From: Balaenoptera acutorostrata
Taxonomy: Eukaryota > Chordata > Mammalia > Artiodactyla > Balaenopteridae
Assembly: GCF_949987535.1 (NCBI RefSeq)
Contig: NC_080081.1
Span: forward strand, 54,384,153 to 54,448,152
Direction: 5' to 3'
DNA: 64,000 bases
Shown here: positions 45,911-56,570 of the stretch, piece after piece
Position numbering within the stretch: the first letter of the stretch is position 1
Layout of the letters: each line of letters starts with the position of its first letter
The notes under the pieces: model-generated
The model's input: only the letters and a program-made list of their open reading frames with translations
Told to the model about the DNA's origin: nothing
Database searches by the model: none
Translations under genes and position numbers: made by a program

Positions 45911-46280
45911 ATCCACACATGGCAAGGTTGAGAATGTGTCATAAAACAAACACTGAACTGATTTTGTGCAACTGAAGCCCAAAGAAGAAAAGGAGGAAAA
46001 AATTGTGTTCTTGAGCACCACCTCTCCCTTGGAAGTGGAAGAAGGACGCAAGGGGTGTTCTGTGTTCTGGAATCAGATCATCTGGGTTCCAATTCCAAAC
46101 ATGGTTTATTGGAGTTTTCCTTTAAGGAATTTATCCAATTAAGTGAAATCCAATGAATAAAATTCCGCTGTTGCTAAAAACTTCCAAAACATTTAGAAAT
46201 TCCCTTCAAATGGAGATTAAATAATCCTTTCAGAGAAAAATGAAGATGGTGAAATAGGAGATCCAGAATGATATAGGGAA
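45911..46280. other. Unassigned sequence
   Basis: Nothing recognised. Confidence 0.4.
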
Positions 46281-46745
46281 AGCGTTCACAAACTACAGCC
46301 CACACGCTGAATTCTTCAGTCTCTCTACCCCCATGGTCACCCCTTGAGACGGCCAGCGCTAGACATACGCTGACACTAAGCCGCGGGCATCCACCCCGTG
46401 TCCCAGGTTTCAGCCCCAGCACCTGCCTCCCCAGCAGCAGCTGAGCCTCGGCACCGCCCCGGACCAGCACACATTGCCACCTGGATGCTGTGGGCTTCGC
46501 TGTTAGCATCCAGCGTTGGCATCTGGGTCCAGGAGTCACCTACCGCAGGCCCCACCCCTCCGGACCGTGGTTCTCCCGGTAGTGAATGGCGAAGCTTGCC
46601 CTCCGACCAGGACCACCCATTTCAAGCCCAGCTAGCGGGAAGCAGCAGGGATTTTCTCCCTTGTTGTGTTAAGTATCTTCAATTTTGTCTCTTAGCCCCA
46701 CCAAGCCATTCACTATCTGGCACAGAAAATGTTTGCTGACCCTTA
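46281..46745 (+). mobile_element. hAT element broken by a CpG-rich insert
   Basis: The left terminus (46281-46318, 'ttcacaaactacagcccac') and the right terminus (about 46700-46745, 'tcactatctggcac' then 'atgtttgctgaccc') belong to the same hAT family as the copies at 10000 and 52859. The middle 180 bp of the family is absent and replaced by about 370 bp of unrelated GC-rich sequence. Confidence 0.6.
46350..46636. other. CpG-rich segment of unknown origin
   Basis: I count 18 CpG dinucleotides in 287 bp, far more than anywhere else in the window outside SINEs. No poly-A tail, terminal repeat or tRNA head is visible. The overlapping open frames on both strands (121 codons minus, 113 plus) owe their length to the GC content. 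It could be a mobilised piece of a gene's CpG island, part of an unrecognised LTR, or a short unmethylated promoter. Confidence 0.5.
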
Positions 46746-46925
46746 GTAGACATCATTTCTTGGAAATTGAGTAAGGGGAGGAGCCAAGAATAAAAATTTG
46801 TTCCAAAGATTATTGCATCCATAGCATCCATTAGCTAGACATAGCTAAGGAAAATGTATCTTTTTCTTTCTAGGTAGACAATTACCAAATGTAAACGATA
46901 TGACCTTGTCACGCTTAGGGTAAGT

Positions 46926-47172
46926 CAGGGTTTCTCATCCGGACAAAACTAGCGTTTTAGGCCTGATGAGTCTTGTGCGTTGAAGGACATTGAGGGCATC
47001 CCTGGCCTCTACTTTTTAGTGCAGGTAGAAACCACCTGCCTGCTTCCCCCCAATGCAGTTGTGACCCTCGAAAATGTCTCCAGACTTTGCCAAATCTCCC
47101 CTGACGGGGCGGAGTTGGGGGTGGGTGGGAATTACCCGACAGGATTACCCCACAGGTTGAGGACTACTGGAG
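46926..47172 (+). mobile_element. MER5A-like hAT element
   Basis: Starts 'cagggtttctcatcc' and ends 'ttgaggactactgg', with 'ggcatccctggcctctac', 'agttgtgaccctcg', 'aatgtctccagactttgcc' and 'aaatctcccctgacgggg' inside, the order of a common short hAT family. Non-autonomous. Confidence 0.75.
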
Positions 47173-49134
47173 TAATTAAAAGATAATGAAATCCCCTAGC
47201 TCCATCCTATTCTATCAATATTTTAACCTTGTAAAAAACTACTTCATCATTCCTGGGAAGTTATTTTCACAGTGTTCAATTTTCCTCAATCAGTATGGGA
47301 ATTTTACTGGCTGGGGTGTCAGTATCAGAATCCTCCCCCAGTGAAGTGCTTGGGGAGGGGGAGGGTGGTGGGCTGGTGGGGCACGGGTGGTAGAATGTGA
47401 AAGCAGAGAAGAAGATCACTGCAGCCAATAAAGGTGTTTCCCCCCCGAATATGCTGGAAACAGGGAAACCAGGAAAGAGAACTGAGCTAGGAACCAAGGA
47501 GCTGTGATCCATCACCCTAAAGGAGTCTAAGGATTTTCCAAAGACAAAAAGGCCACGAGCATGGATTAAACCAGGAGAGCAGAGCTGGGAAGATGATGGC
47601 AAGCACATCACATAAACCAGGAGACATCCAGAGACAGTTGCCTTGAAAGACTTCATTGCCGATAGCTTTTATTTGTCAGTTGTCATGTGGCATCCCAACT
47701 GCTTGGCCAAGTTGAAAGGGCCAGAGAGGATATTAACATACTGGTCTGATCTGATTGGCACTTATGTTAGCAAAGGGAAGTCAAATTCTTCATTCCAATA
47801 TCAGTTCATAAGACGCAGGATATGGTGATGTGCCTGTGTTAAACGAAGGCCACCTTTGGTTCCTAAAGCTTCAAGTTCTTTGGTGCTCACTGGCCAGAGA
47901 GCCCATTCCAAGCTACATCTTATGCGGGAAGGGCTCTGTCCTCAGAGGCATGGGGACAAGAACAGCTAAGGGTGGTAAGGCCTTCCTGGAGCTTGGTTCC
48001 CTCATGGCTCCAGCTCCTGAACATCTTTGTTTAGTTTCTTTTCCACTCAATGCAAATGTGTCTTGGTATTCAAGGACCACCTCTCCCCTACCCTGAGACC
48101 TCTCCAGACAACCCCCCGCCAGACCTCTAGTTGCTTCTGTCACTGTACAGCACTCAGGCAGCAATGTACCCGATTACATGTGTGCTTGAGGGTAAGTTTT
48201 TTCTCTGTGTATTTTCGGTACTTTTTTTGTTCTGTCCCTCTTATTTTTATTAGAGTGCCTTGCTCCCACATAATTCCCTCCTGTGACGGAGATAGTTGTC
48301 TGCAGCACTGCAGGTACTTGGTAAACACTGCCTGCCTGCCTGACCACTCCAACAAGGACTCCCATCCCCAGCATATTAATGACGGGATTTCTTTGGAGAT
48401 GACAGCACTGTTACATCTATGCTGGAGAGTCTTTGAGTCTCTGTTGGTCTCTGCCTCATTATCTCTTTTTCTAAAGGCTTTGCCAGTCACACACACAAGA
48501 ATTCTATCTGTGTCTTTTCCCCTGGGAACAAAAATATGGGCAAGAATAGCAAAATGAGATTCGACTTAGAAAAGTGCACAGGATTTTCCCTAAGAGAGTC
48601 TAAGAATAAGGGCGAAAAAATTCAATGAATTGGAGAGGAGTACATTTAAAAGAAGGAGAGGGAGACAAACAGCAAAACAATAGCACTTCTTTTGATGGTT
48701 TGCCCTTGAACCCCTGGATCAATCTGTACTTGTCTTAGTGAGAGACCACAGTCTCCTGGTCTCCTTGGCAGCGGTGGCTATTGGTGTGTGTTGTAAGTAC
48801 AGGACCTCCGTGTGTACCTATAGGAGATAGCAATGATCATGTTCACTATTTAACCCTTCATGTTCCCTGCAGAATAACAGTCTCGGGCGATGCCTTGGAA
48901 TAAGTTCATTGATCAGGCAGTTTGGGAAACACCTTTTCCTGTAGACACATCCCACACATGGGCCTTGTTTCCCTTTTTTGTATGCTGCCTACCCCCATCT
49001 TGTCTGACCCTGAAACTCTTCCATCCCATCACTCATTACTAGTCCTTTGCCTGCTGAGAAACTCTGCTTAGCATTGCAAGGTGAGGCTAGAGAAGCAACT
49101 GTAGCAGCAGCCAGAGGCTGCTGTCCAAAATGTA
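47173..49134. other. Unassigned, moderately GC-rich
   Basis: Nearly 2 kb with no repeat I can name. Open frames of 126 codons (47276-47656, minus) and 176 codons (48027-48557, plus) lack domains, splice context and start context. Contains a G-quadruplex motif at 47352-47381. Confidence 0.4.
47352..47381 (+). other. G-quadruplex motif
   Basis: Five G runs (47352-47355, 47357-47361, 47363-47365, 47370-47372, 47378-47381) with loops of 1 to 5 bases satisfy the usual G3+N1-7 rule on the plus strand. Confidence 0.75.
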
Positions 49135-49374
49135 TCTCCCTCCATTGTTGTTTGTTTGTTTGTTTATAATTTATTTGGCTGTGCTAGGTCTTAGTTGTGG
49201 CATGTGGGATCTTTAGTTGTGGCACATGGGATCTTTTAGTTGCGGCGTGTGGGCTCTTAGTTGCAGCATGCACGCGGGATCTAGTTCCCTGACCAGGGAT
49301 CGAACCCGGGCCCCCTGCATTGGAGCACGGAGTCTTAACCACTGGACCACCAGGGAAGTCCCTCTCCCTCCATT
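49135..49374 (-). mobile_element. CHR-type SINE with 12-bp TSD
   Basis: The body (49147-49362) reads on the minus strand 'gacttccctggtggtccagtg' type head, short form, with an intact box B (GGTTCGATCC; reversed as ggatcgaacc near 49298) and a (CAAA)n-like tail (ttgtttgtttgtttg on plus). Perfect duplications tctccctccatt at 49135-49146 and 49363-49374. One of the younger-looking SINEs here. Confidence 0.92.
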
Positions 49375-50455
49375 TTTATAATCTTAACTTGGGAGCAAGA
49401 GAACACCAGATGGGCCAGCCTCTCTCTCCCCCCAGAGCAGAAAGCTTTCATTAGCAGGCACGGAGAGGATGAAATGCACTCACTTGCTCCCCTGTAACTT
49501 TTTAAGGATTCCTGAAGACAGCCGAAGGCCAGCAGCAGGGCCACATCCAGTACTGGCTCAGGCAGGGGCCTGCTGGGATCTGGATGGACCTTGGCAACCA
49601 AAAGGCTGTGTCAAGTCAAAAGAGAATCTTGAAAGAGAGTGTAGGAGGGAGGCACACTGGGTCACTGTCATCTCTGGTTAAAACAATGACTGAACACCTC
49701 ACCACGCCCTCCCAGGCCGGGCGACTCACTGGGCTTCCTTTTTGCTCTTTTCATTCTGTTTGGAACCCTGAGAGTGACAGTTACGGGATGAAAACAGAAA
49801 AAGACAAGTCATGACACCTGTTCTTTTCCTTCCTTCTGTAATATAAGCTTCAAATCCTGCAGAAAGGCCAGAAGTCATACTATGACTCTCTGTACTGTCT
49901 GCTGTTAATGAGGCCTCCAATGACATTTCCCCGCTAGAGAGCAGCACAAGTAACGATACTGGTTCTGTGAAAGGAAGAGTGTATCACACCTGGGGCACCC
50001 CTAAGGATTTCCAGGAGCTGACCTCTACCTTGGGGGAACTCTAGCCCTGGCAGGTATACTAATCATGACAGAGTGGCTGGAATCAAAGACCCTGGATCAT
50101 TGGGGGTTGCCATGCCATCCTGCAGAGTTTTTGCAGATACTCATATTTTAGGGATTTAGGGAGTGAGCTGCCTGTGCGGTGAAGGCTCCCTGGGAGCCTC
50201 TGCATTTCTTTGCAGCTCTTCAGCCACTGGCAGGGTGCTTCTAAGGTTAGTCCCAGGTATTTCTTGACTCTGTCATGCCATCCACAGGTGGGCTATGCCT
50301 GGCTTCATCTAGAATCTAACCAGCATGAAAACAAAACAACTTGTTACCAAGACTTATTTGTTTGGTAACCCAAGACTATCACCAGAATTAAAACCTCTGA
50401 GAACACTGAGAAAATGCTTCATAAGATGGTAGTGTTTTGGGCTGCTTCCTGGACA
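49375..50455. other. Unassigned sequence
   Basis: No repeat named with confidence; small frames are not supported. Confidence 0.4.
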
Positions 50456-51280
50456 TGTTTGTAACAGGGAAGAACAAATCTGACTCCATTTTAGATCTGT
50501 TCTTTTTGCTCTAAGCTTTGTGCTCTGTTGCCTGTGCCCATTCATGCTGGCTCTGCACATTTTGTAAAAGAATGTTGCCTATCTCCTGAAATATATAGGA
50601 TAGACTATTTTCAGGGCTCTGACCTTTAAGAGTCCATTCATATAGAGATAAAAAGTTGCAAAACAGGGCTTCCCCGGTGGCGCAGTGGTTGAGAGTCCAT
50701 CTGTCAATGCAGGGGACACGGGTTCGTGCCCCAGTCCAGGAGGATCCCACATGCCGCGGAGCGGCTAGGCCCGTGAGCCACAATTGCTGAGCCTGCGCGT
50801 CTGGAGCCTGTGCTCCGCAACGGGAGAGGCCACAACAGTGAGAGGCCCGCGCACCGTGATGAAGAGTGGTCCCCACTTGCCGCAACTAGAGAAAGCTCTC
50901 GCACAGAAACGAAGACCCAACACAGCCAAAATTAATTAATTAATTAAAAAAAAAAAAAGGCTGCAAAACGGAGACTAGCGTTTGCCTTGTTGGAGGTTTA
51001 CAAGAACATTGTGACCTGACCTAAGTGGACAGCTGCAAGAACAAAGGATTCTGACACCAAGAAGTTTGCAACAACTAACCGCACCCCTCCCTCACCTTGC
51101 CTTTAAAAGCGCTTTGCTGAAATCCTTTGGAGAGGTCGGGGTTTGGGGAGCACAAGCCATCCATCTCCTTGCATGGCCCTGCAATAAACCTTTCTCTGTT
51201 CCGAAGTCCAATGTTTCCTGTTTCTGTTTGTTTGACTTCACTGTGCATCAAGTACATAAACTTGCATTCGGTAACATGTT
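50456..51280 (+). mobile_element. Solo LTR B, ERV1-like
   Basis: The LTR runs 50460-51276 with TG...CA ends and 4-bp duplications tgtt at 50456-50459 and 51277-51280. It begins 'tgtaacagggaagaac' and has 'aaatctgactccatttta', 'caagaagtttgcaacaac', a polyadenylation signal in 'cctgcaataaacctttc' and the end 'cattcggtaaca'. LTR A shows the same landmarks in the same order, so the two are members of one family or sister subfamilies. No internal retroviral genes. A CHR SINE (50667-50958) is nested in it. Confidence 0.87.
50655..50971 (+). mobile_element. CHR-type SINE inside LTR B
   Basis: The body 50667-50958 has head 'ggcttccccggtggcgcag', 'gtcaatgcaggggacac', a variant middle 'gagaggcccgcg'-like module distinct from the 13.0-kb copy, and an A-rich tail. 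The duplication gttgcaaaacag (50655-50666) versus gctgcaaaacgg (50960-50971) has two mismatches. Box B reads ggttcgtgcc, so it is altered. Confidence 0.88.
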
Positions 51281-51435
51281 GATTTGTTTTGGTATCTATA
51301 CTTCTCACCACTCTACCCTCTTCAGTTACCATCTTTAGAAGCTAATACATGCAGCTCTTCCCAGGCACAAATATTGCCCTTTGGCATCACCCATGTCACC
51401 CACGAACTGGCTCTTTCATTTTCCACTCTCCTTTT

Positions 51436-51747
51436 TTATTTTTATTATTATTTTTTTAAATTAATTAATTAATTTATTTATTTTTGGCTGTGTTGGGTCT
51501 TCGTTTCTGTGCAAGAGCTTTCTCTAGTTGCGGCAAGTGGGGGCCACTCTTTATCACGGTGCGCGGGCCTCTCTCTGTCGTGGCCTCTCTTTTTGCGGAG
51601 CACAGGCTCCAGACGTGCAGGCTCAGTAGTTGTGGCTCACGGGCCTAGTTGCTCCGCGGCATGTGGGATCTTCCCAGACCAGGGCTCGAACCCATGTCCC
51701 CTGCATTGGCAGGCAGATTCTCAACCACTGTGCCACCAGGGAAGCCC
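51436..51747 (-). mobile_element. CHR-type SINE
   Basis: Minus-strand copy: the head is at the right end (accagggaagccc) and an (AATT)n/(AAAT)n tail on the left (51457-51485). Box B is intact, GGTTCGAGCC (reversed ggctcgaacc near 51683). The duplication is hidden in T-rich flanks. The 66- to 99-codon frames in this and the 50.7-kb SINE share peptide text such as LVAASG and SRCAGLSL because both are the same SINE translated. Confidence 0.88.
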
Positions 51748-51749
51748 TA

Positions 51750-52858
51750 TTTTTTTTTTTTTTAAGCTCAGTATACCATTACATTCTGAGCAAATGTTAC
51801 TCCCCTGACTATGATTGATCCCCACTTATTTCAACCTGAATGCAAAGTATTTGATTTCAAGTGTGGTTCATTCTGCTTGGTGAACTCATTATAAAGTCAA
51901 GCTGAACATCTCACAGATGTGAAGCACCTTGTCTTCGAGGTTCAGCAATCTAATTTGGAATCTCATTATAGACCTTTTACTGGTGGTGGGCACTGGGGCA
52001 ACTACCTGGCTGGTGTCTTCCTGTGCATCTCCTATCCCATAAAGAAACTGTCATTTCAATACAGGCACACCAGAAAATTCCCCATTTTGGAAAATAGCTT
52101 TAGTTATCCCTCCACACATGCTTCTTGGCACTAATGAGAGAGTCATACTTTGTAGGCTATTTTATTAAGCATCTCCCGTCAGGTGCTGAAAGAGGCAGCT
52201 CGCAGCTGCTTACTTCACATCTATTTAGTAGGTTTATCTATGGATTGTATGTTACATTTACTGAAGTTCACAGCATGGTTGTCATTTTGCTAAGAATCTA
52301 TATACCAAGAATCTTTGCTTGGCACCGGAATGTAGTTTAACTCAGGGAGGATCTGATTTCTGGTGTCTCTGTGGTGAATGAAGGGAGAATGGGGTTGAAA
52401 TTAAAAGTTAGCTCTATTTGCAGAGTGATGCATTGATTCTGAAAGATTGATGCATTCATTTTTTTTTCACCTATTTGGTGCTTTCAAAACCAATGAGCCT
52501 CCAAGGCTCAGTTCTGGCTACTAATGAAGTTTTTATTTCTCTGCTTTCTATTTTAAAACTTTGGTAAGGCAGACTATTTGCTTTTCCAATTGTGATTGTT
52601 TCCATTCCCCTATAGAGCAGACGAAGCCTTGAAAAGAACTGGAACTTTGTTCCTTTCTAGAGAAGAATAAATAGGTTTCTAAAATCATGTAGAGGGGAAA
52701 GTGAGCTAGTGGAGTTTATGTATATTAATGACTAGGGTAGGTTCATGTAGCTGTATCCAGCAACACGTACAGATATTTGTCTTGCATTTTATGTTCAGCT
52801 AAAACACAGATTTTCTCAGTATCACATGCCACCTCCTACCTTCTCAGCTTGATCCAGG
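51750..52858. other. Low-repeat sequence
   Basis: About 1.1 kb without a recognised repeat. 51860-52240 ('gcaatctaatttggaatc', 'actaatgagagagtcatac', 'ggctattttattaagc') has the texture of possible regulatory DNA; unproven. Confidence 0.35.
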
Positions 52859-53079
52859 AAAGGGGTCATCAAACCACAGCCTGTGGGCCAAATCTATCCC
52901 ACTTCCTGTCTTTGAGAATAGTTGTTTGGATCGCAGCTACACCTATTCATTTGTGTCCATTGCTGTTTTTGAGCTACCAAGGCAGAGTTAAATAGTTGTG
53001 ACAGAGACCAAATAACCCATAAAGCTTAAAATATTTACTCTCTGGCTTCTTACAGGAAAAGTTCTGTGGTCTCTAATAT
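52859..53079 (+). mobile_element. hAT-Charlie type non-autonomous element
   Basis: 'aggggtcatcaaaccacagc', 'gtgggccaaatctatccc', 'ggcagagttaaatagttgtg', 'aaagcttaaaatatttactc' and an 'aaaagttctgtggtctc' end match the same family as 10000-10219, in the same orientation. Confidence 0.75.
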
Positions 53080-53640
53080 AGGAAAAGCATCTTACTGGGT
53101 CTATGTAATTCAAGTTTAACAAAGCATGTGTTTTGAAAATAATTTTCAGTATGATAACTGGGATGAGGATTACAAGGAGAATTGAATAAGAATCTGACCC
53201 TTGTGGCCTTTCAAGAAGGCTTAATGAATCCTAAACCTCTGCTATTTCTACCTAAGAAAAGTCTTTGAATGGAACTGTTAATTAATAGCAAAAATCTGCC
53301 ATAATTTATTCTTACTTTGAATGACTTTTTGACATAGAAAAGCTCCTTTTCCAAGTGCTTTTGATTTCCACCTGTGGACTGTGAAATTAATTATTTTGTT
53401 TTATTTTTATTACATTACATTTGGGTCAGACACATTATTCAAGAAAGGTGGAGTTAGAAATAAATGAGAGTAGTAACATTTTATAACATATCCACCTCAT
53501 AAAATTGTCTCATTACCCATAGTACTCCCAGTTTGGTCCCCACTTCTGATAGTTTCCCTTTGGTTATAATGACCCTTTAGGAGGTATTGGCAGCTTCAGT
53601 GGTGGCAGAGCATAAGAGGATTGGCACACATCACGTAGCA
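53080..53640. other. Unassigned AT-rich sequence
   Basis: No recognised feature. Confidence 0.4.
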
Positions 53641-53645
53641 CTATG

Positions 53646-53727
53646 TATTGGGTTGGCCAAAATGTTCGTTCGGGTTTTTCATCAGTTGTTACAGAAAACC
53701 CGAATGAACGTTTTGGCCAACCCAATA
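53646..53727. mobile_element. Palindromic mariner MITE
   Basis: 82 bp. Left arm 'tattgggttggccaaaa' and right arm 'ttttggccaacccaata' extend to 33-bp inverted arms with two mismatches, around a core of about 15 bp. The ends are TA, as expected for mariner/Tc1 insertion at TA. It encodes no transposase. The arms could pair into a near-perfect hairpin. The overlapping 82-codon frame (53643-53891) is accidental. Confidence 0.92.
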
Positions 53728-53828
53728 GTTGGGAGGATGACTGCCATCTAAGATTATTCCCTCCTGCATTCTACTCTCAGAACATGAGTTATATCCATCC
53801 ATCGGAGTATGGTTACAGTAAAACAATG

Positions 53829-53960
53829 AGATTGGATGGATGGATGGATGGAGATAAGGAGACAGATAAGTTGATAGATATATATAGTTGATAGATATCT
53901 ATAAGTTGATAGATAAGATAGATAGATAGATAGATAGATAGACAGACAGATAGATGGATG
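53829..53960 (+). repeat. (GATA/GATG)n compound microsatellite
   Basis: A (GGAT)n run at 53832-53852, then mixed 'agttgatagata' units, then (GATA)n at 53908-53940 passing to GACA and GATG. The complementary strand gives a Ile/Tyr/Leu-rich frame (53813-54043), not a gene. Confidence 0.9.
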
Positions 53961-53984
53961 TAAATGAATGAAAGAGAGAGGAGC

Positions 53985-54190
53985 ATAGGACTAAGAGTTA
54001 AAACATCACATTCAAGCTTCCCCTCTGTACTTCCCTCAAGCAAGCCAAGTATCGCTCTGAAGTCTCAGCCTCCTAAAAGTAATAATGTATTATGGGAATC
54101 TCATTAAAAAAATTAAAAGGAAATGTGATAATATATCTGAAAGTACGGTAAAGTTAGAAGTTTATAAAGTTATTATCGTGACAGGTCTAA
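53985..54190 (+). repeat. MIR SINE
   Basis: 'ctaagagttaaaacatcac', 'aagccaagtatcgctctgaa' and 'gtctcagcctcctaaaag' then 'gggaatctcattaaa' fit diverged MIR order. Confidence 0.5.
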
Positions 54191-55149
54191 AAATTACTTT
54201 TTAAGTGAAAGTTCACAACCTTTCTCCTAGCCCAAGAAAGAAGATCTTAGCACTGACAAAGACAACCTTCTCCAGAAGGGAGTGTGTGTAGTTGGAATTG
54301 GGACAGGTCAATGGGCATCATAAAGGAACGGAGTGAGGGAGATAGAGAAAGATGAGGAAGGACGCTGGGACTTGTAGAGAAGCTTCTATTGTGTGACAGA
54401 AACAGAGAGGAGGGAAATGAGGGTTTTCATAAGTGCTGCTCAGGACAATGTATTTGACCAGCCTTCCCAGTCTAAGAAATGCAACTTAAAAGATTTGTCA
54501 TTTCAAAATTCACTGGTTACTGGAAAAGTTTTCTTTTAACTGTGAAATACCAATGGGGACTGAATTTCATAGTTCATCCAGGCTCGTAAGGGTGTATTAT
54601 GCATTGTCATCATGAGTTCCTGGTTTATTCATATAGTATTGCTCTTAGGCAGGCCTGAATTTATGCAAGTGGGTGATTCGAGGTACTTTTAAGGTATATA
54701 CTGAAGATTATCTCATTTAAGAACTCTCCTCCAAAATCAGCTAGAAATGCCAATTGTATATATTTGTCAGACAATAGTAGGGCATTGTTTCCAGTGAGTC
54801 ACAGTTAGAATATTAGTTCAGAAATTTTCAAATAGGGTTTGGGTAGGTTTGTGGGGTATGGTGAGAGTATAATGTGAAACAAAAAACTTATATTCAGCCT
54901 ATTCTCTTAAAATAAACTAAAGAGACTTCAACACACATCTCCTTGTCTGTAGTTGACAAGGAAGAAAATAGAGAAGACAGAGCCAGAAAGATCATTAAAG
55001 GATGAAAAAAAAAATTTTTTTTAATGGAAATTTTTAAAAAAGAGATTGAGAAACCTGTTTGCCAGTCACTAGACAGGACACCAGGATTGAGTTAGCATGA
55101 TGATAAACTGGTCCTGAAGTATCTGAAACAAAAGTTAAAGTTTAATGCA
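54191..55149. other. Unassigned sequence
   Basis: No recognised repeat or exon. An A8/T8 junction near 55007-55022 (aaaaaaaaatttttttt type) gives a small local palindrome. Confidence 0.4.
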
Positions 55150-55350
55150 GGAATAAAAATCACTGTTGAGCACCTACTATGTGCAAAAAATATATTTTAC
55201 AAGTATTTTCCCATTTAAACCACCCAATAGCCCTCTAAAGTAAGCATAATGATCACTATCACATAGAAAAAATTTTGAGAAATATCAACCAGGTGATAGG
55301 GGTAAGATCTGCACCCAGGTACCTTGTTCCAAAGCCTAAGTTCCCCCACT
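55150..55350 (-). repeat. MIR SINE
   Basis: Reversed MIR: 'ttgagcacctactatgtgca', 'tttcccatttaaaccaccc', 'agaaatatcaaccaggtga' and 'cttgttccaaagcctaag'. Confidence 0.65.
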
Positions 55351-55419
55351 CCCAGATGAATGGAAGTGCCAAGTAGCAGGCCTCAAGGTGTGAAAGTGAA
55401 TCATCCAAACTTAAAGCTG

Positions 55420-55515
55420 GTTGGAGACTCCACTGCACTGATTTTATAGATGAAGATCAGAAAGGTTAATTGACTTTTCCAGACTCACCTAATTAACTGG
55501 TAGATTTCCTGGAAT
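55420..55515 (-). repeat. MIR-like fragment
   Basis: 'tgattttatagatgaagatc', 'agaaaggttaattgactt' and 'ttccagactcacctaatta' match the reversed MIR middle a second time, so two MIR copies lie close together. Confidence 0.5.
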
Positions 55516-55784
55516 CATCATCTCCTCCATCACATTCATGCCAATTTCTAAACCTGTAGGTCAGGGAAGACAGGCAAATAGCATCTAGAAACCTGGTCCC
55601 TCAGAGAAGACACATTGGCTTCACTAATGGTTTTGCTTCTTAATTTTTATCTGTTGGTATCTTCCAGTCATCTTGCCATTTTTTCCTGCTTTCTATATCC
55701 AACAAATGTAGACAAAATTATGACTTTTGCATATTTTCTTTCTATGATTTGTAAAAGAAAACCCAATTGTTTTTGTGTCCTAGG
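55516..55784. other. Unassigned sequence
   Basis: Nothing recognised. Confidence 0.4.
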
Positions 55785-56227
55785 GCTGCCATGAAAAAAT
55801 CACACAAACTTAGTGGCTTAAAACAACAGAAATTTATTCTTTCACAGTTCTGGAGCACAGAAGTAGAAAATCAAGGTGTTGGCATGGTTGGTGCATTCTG
55901 GAAACTCTGAGACAGTATCCATTCCATGTTTCTCTCTTAGTTTGTATGTGCTATTGGCAATTCTTGGTGTTCCTTGGCTTGTAGCTGCATAACTTCAATA
56001 TTTGTCTTCATCTTTACCTGGACTCTGTGTCTTCTCCTTTTTTATGTCTTATTAGGAAACTTGTCATTGGACTTAGAGCCCAACCTAAGTCCAGGATGAG
56101 CTCATCTTGAGATCCATAACTGAATTATATCTGCAAACACGCTATTTCCAAATAAGCTCACATTTGTAAGTACTGGGGGTTAGGACTGGCCACATCTTTT
56201 GGGGGAACATAATTCAACTCACTACAC
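55785..56227 (-). repeat. MLT1-like MaLR LTR
   Basis: Nearly full length in reverse: 'tgtcctagggctgccatg', 'agtggcttaaaacaacag', 'aaatttattctttcacagtt', 'ctggactctgtgtcttctcc', 'tactgggggttaggactgg' and the end 'aattcaactcactaca'. Begins TG and ends CA on this strand. No internal region. The best-preserved MLT1-type LTR in the window. Confidence 0.75.
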
Positions 56228-56396
56228 CAGCAAAGGCACTGGGACCACTGAGGTGACTAACTAAGCCCACAGGAGCAACAGGTCCCATAAAAAGTATTCC
56301 AACCATAAACAAAGGGAGGTTTTCCTCCTCTTCTCTTAGAATCATGGATATGTGTGCTGTCAGATGCACCTTCCAAGGACTTCATAATAGAGACTG
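56228..56396. other. Unassigned sequence
   Basis: Nothing recognised. Confidence 0.4.
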
Positions 56397-56570
56397 TGGT
56401 TTAAGCCCCAGTGGCTTCACCACAGTGACCTTGGGTAAGTTGCCAAATGTCCTTAAGCTTTAGTTTCCTTTTCCATAAAATGGGAAAACAATAGTAACAT
56501 CTACATCTGATTTTGATTATTATATATAAAAGTGCTTTGTAAATTATACAACAGTAATTCTTATTATTGG
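56397..56570 (+). repeat. MIR SINE
   Basis: 'gtggtttaagccccagtgg', 'tgaccttgggtaagttgcc', 'ccataaaatgggaaaacaat' and 'aaagtgctttgtaaatta' follow MIR order. Confidence 0.7.

Noticed and set aside
46174..46739. 121-codon minus and 113-codon plus frames in the CpG-rich block
   Set aside because: Open on both strands because of GC content; the plus frame runs into the hAT right end, which is non-coding.
48027..48557. 176-codon plus-strand open frame
   Set aside because: Cys/Ser/Phe-rich composition of a random T/C-rich translation, with an overlapping antisense frame of 118 codons. No homology or splice signals recognised.
50511..51818. Several 60- to 124-codon frames sharing peptide text
   Set aside because: Translations of CHR SINEs at 50667-50958 and 51436-51747; the similarity reflects the repeat, not a gene family.
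53643..53891. 82-codon frame over the mariner relic
   Set aside because: It crosses the palindrome and enters the GATA microsatellite; not a transposase remnant.
53829..53960. Regular repeats suggesting a CRISPR-like array
   Set aside because: Units are 4-bp microsatellite repeats without spacers, in a mammalian nuclear context.
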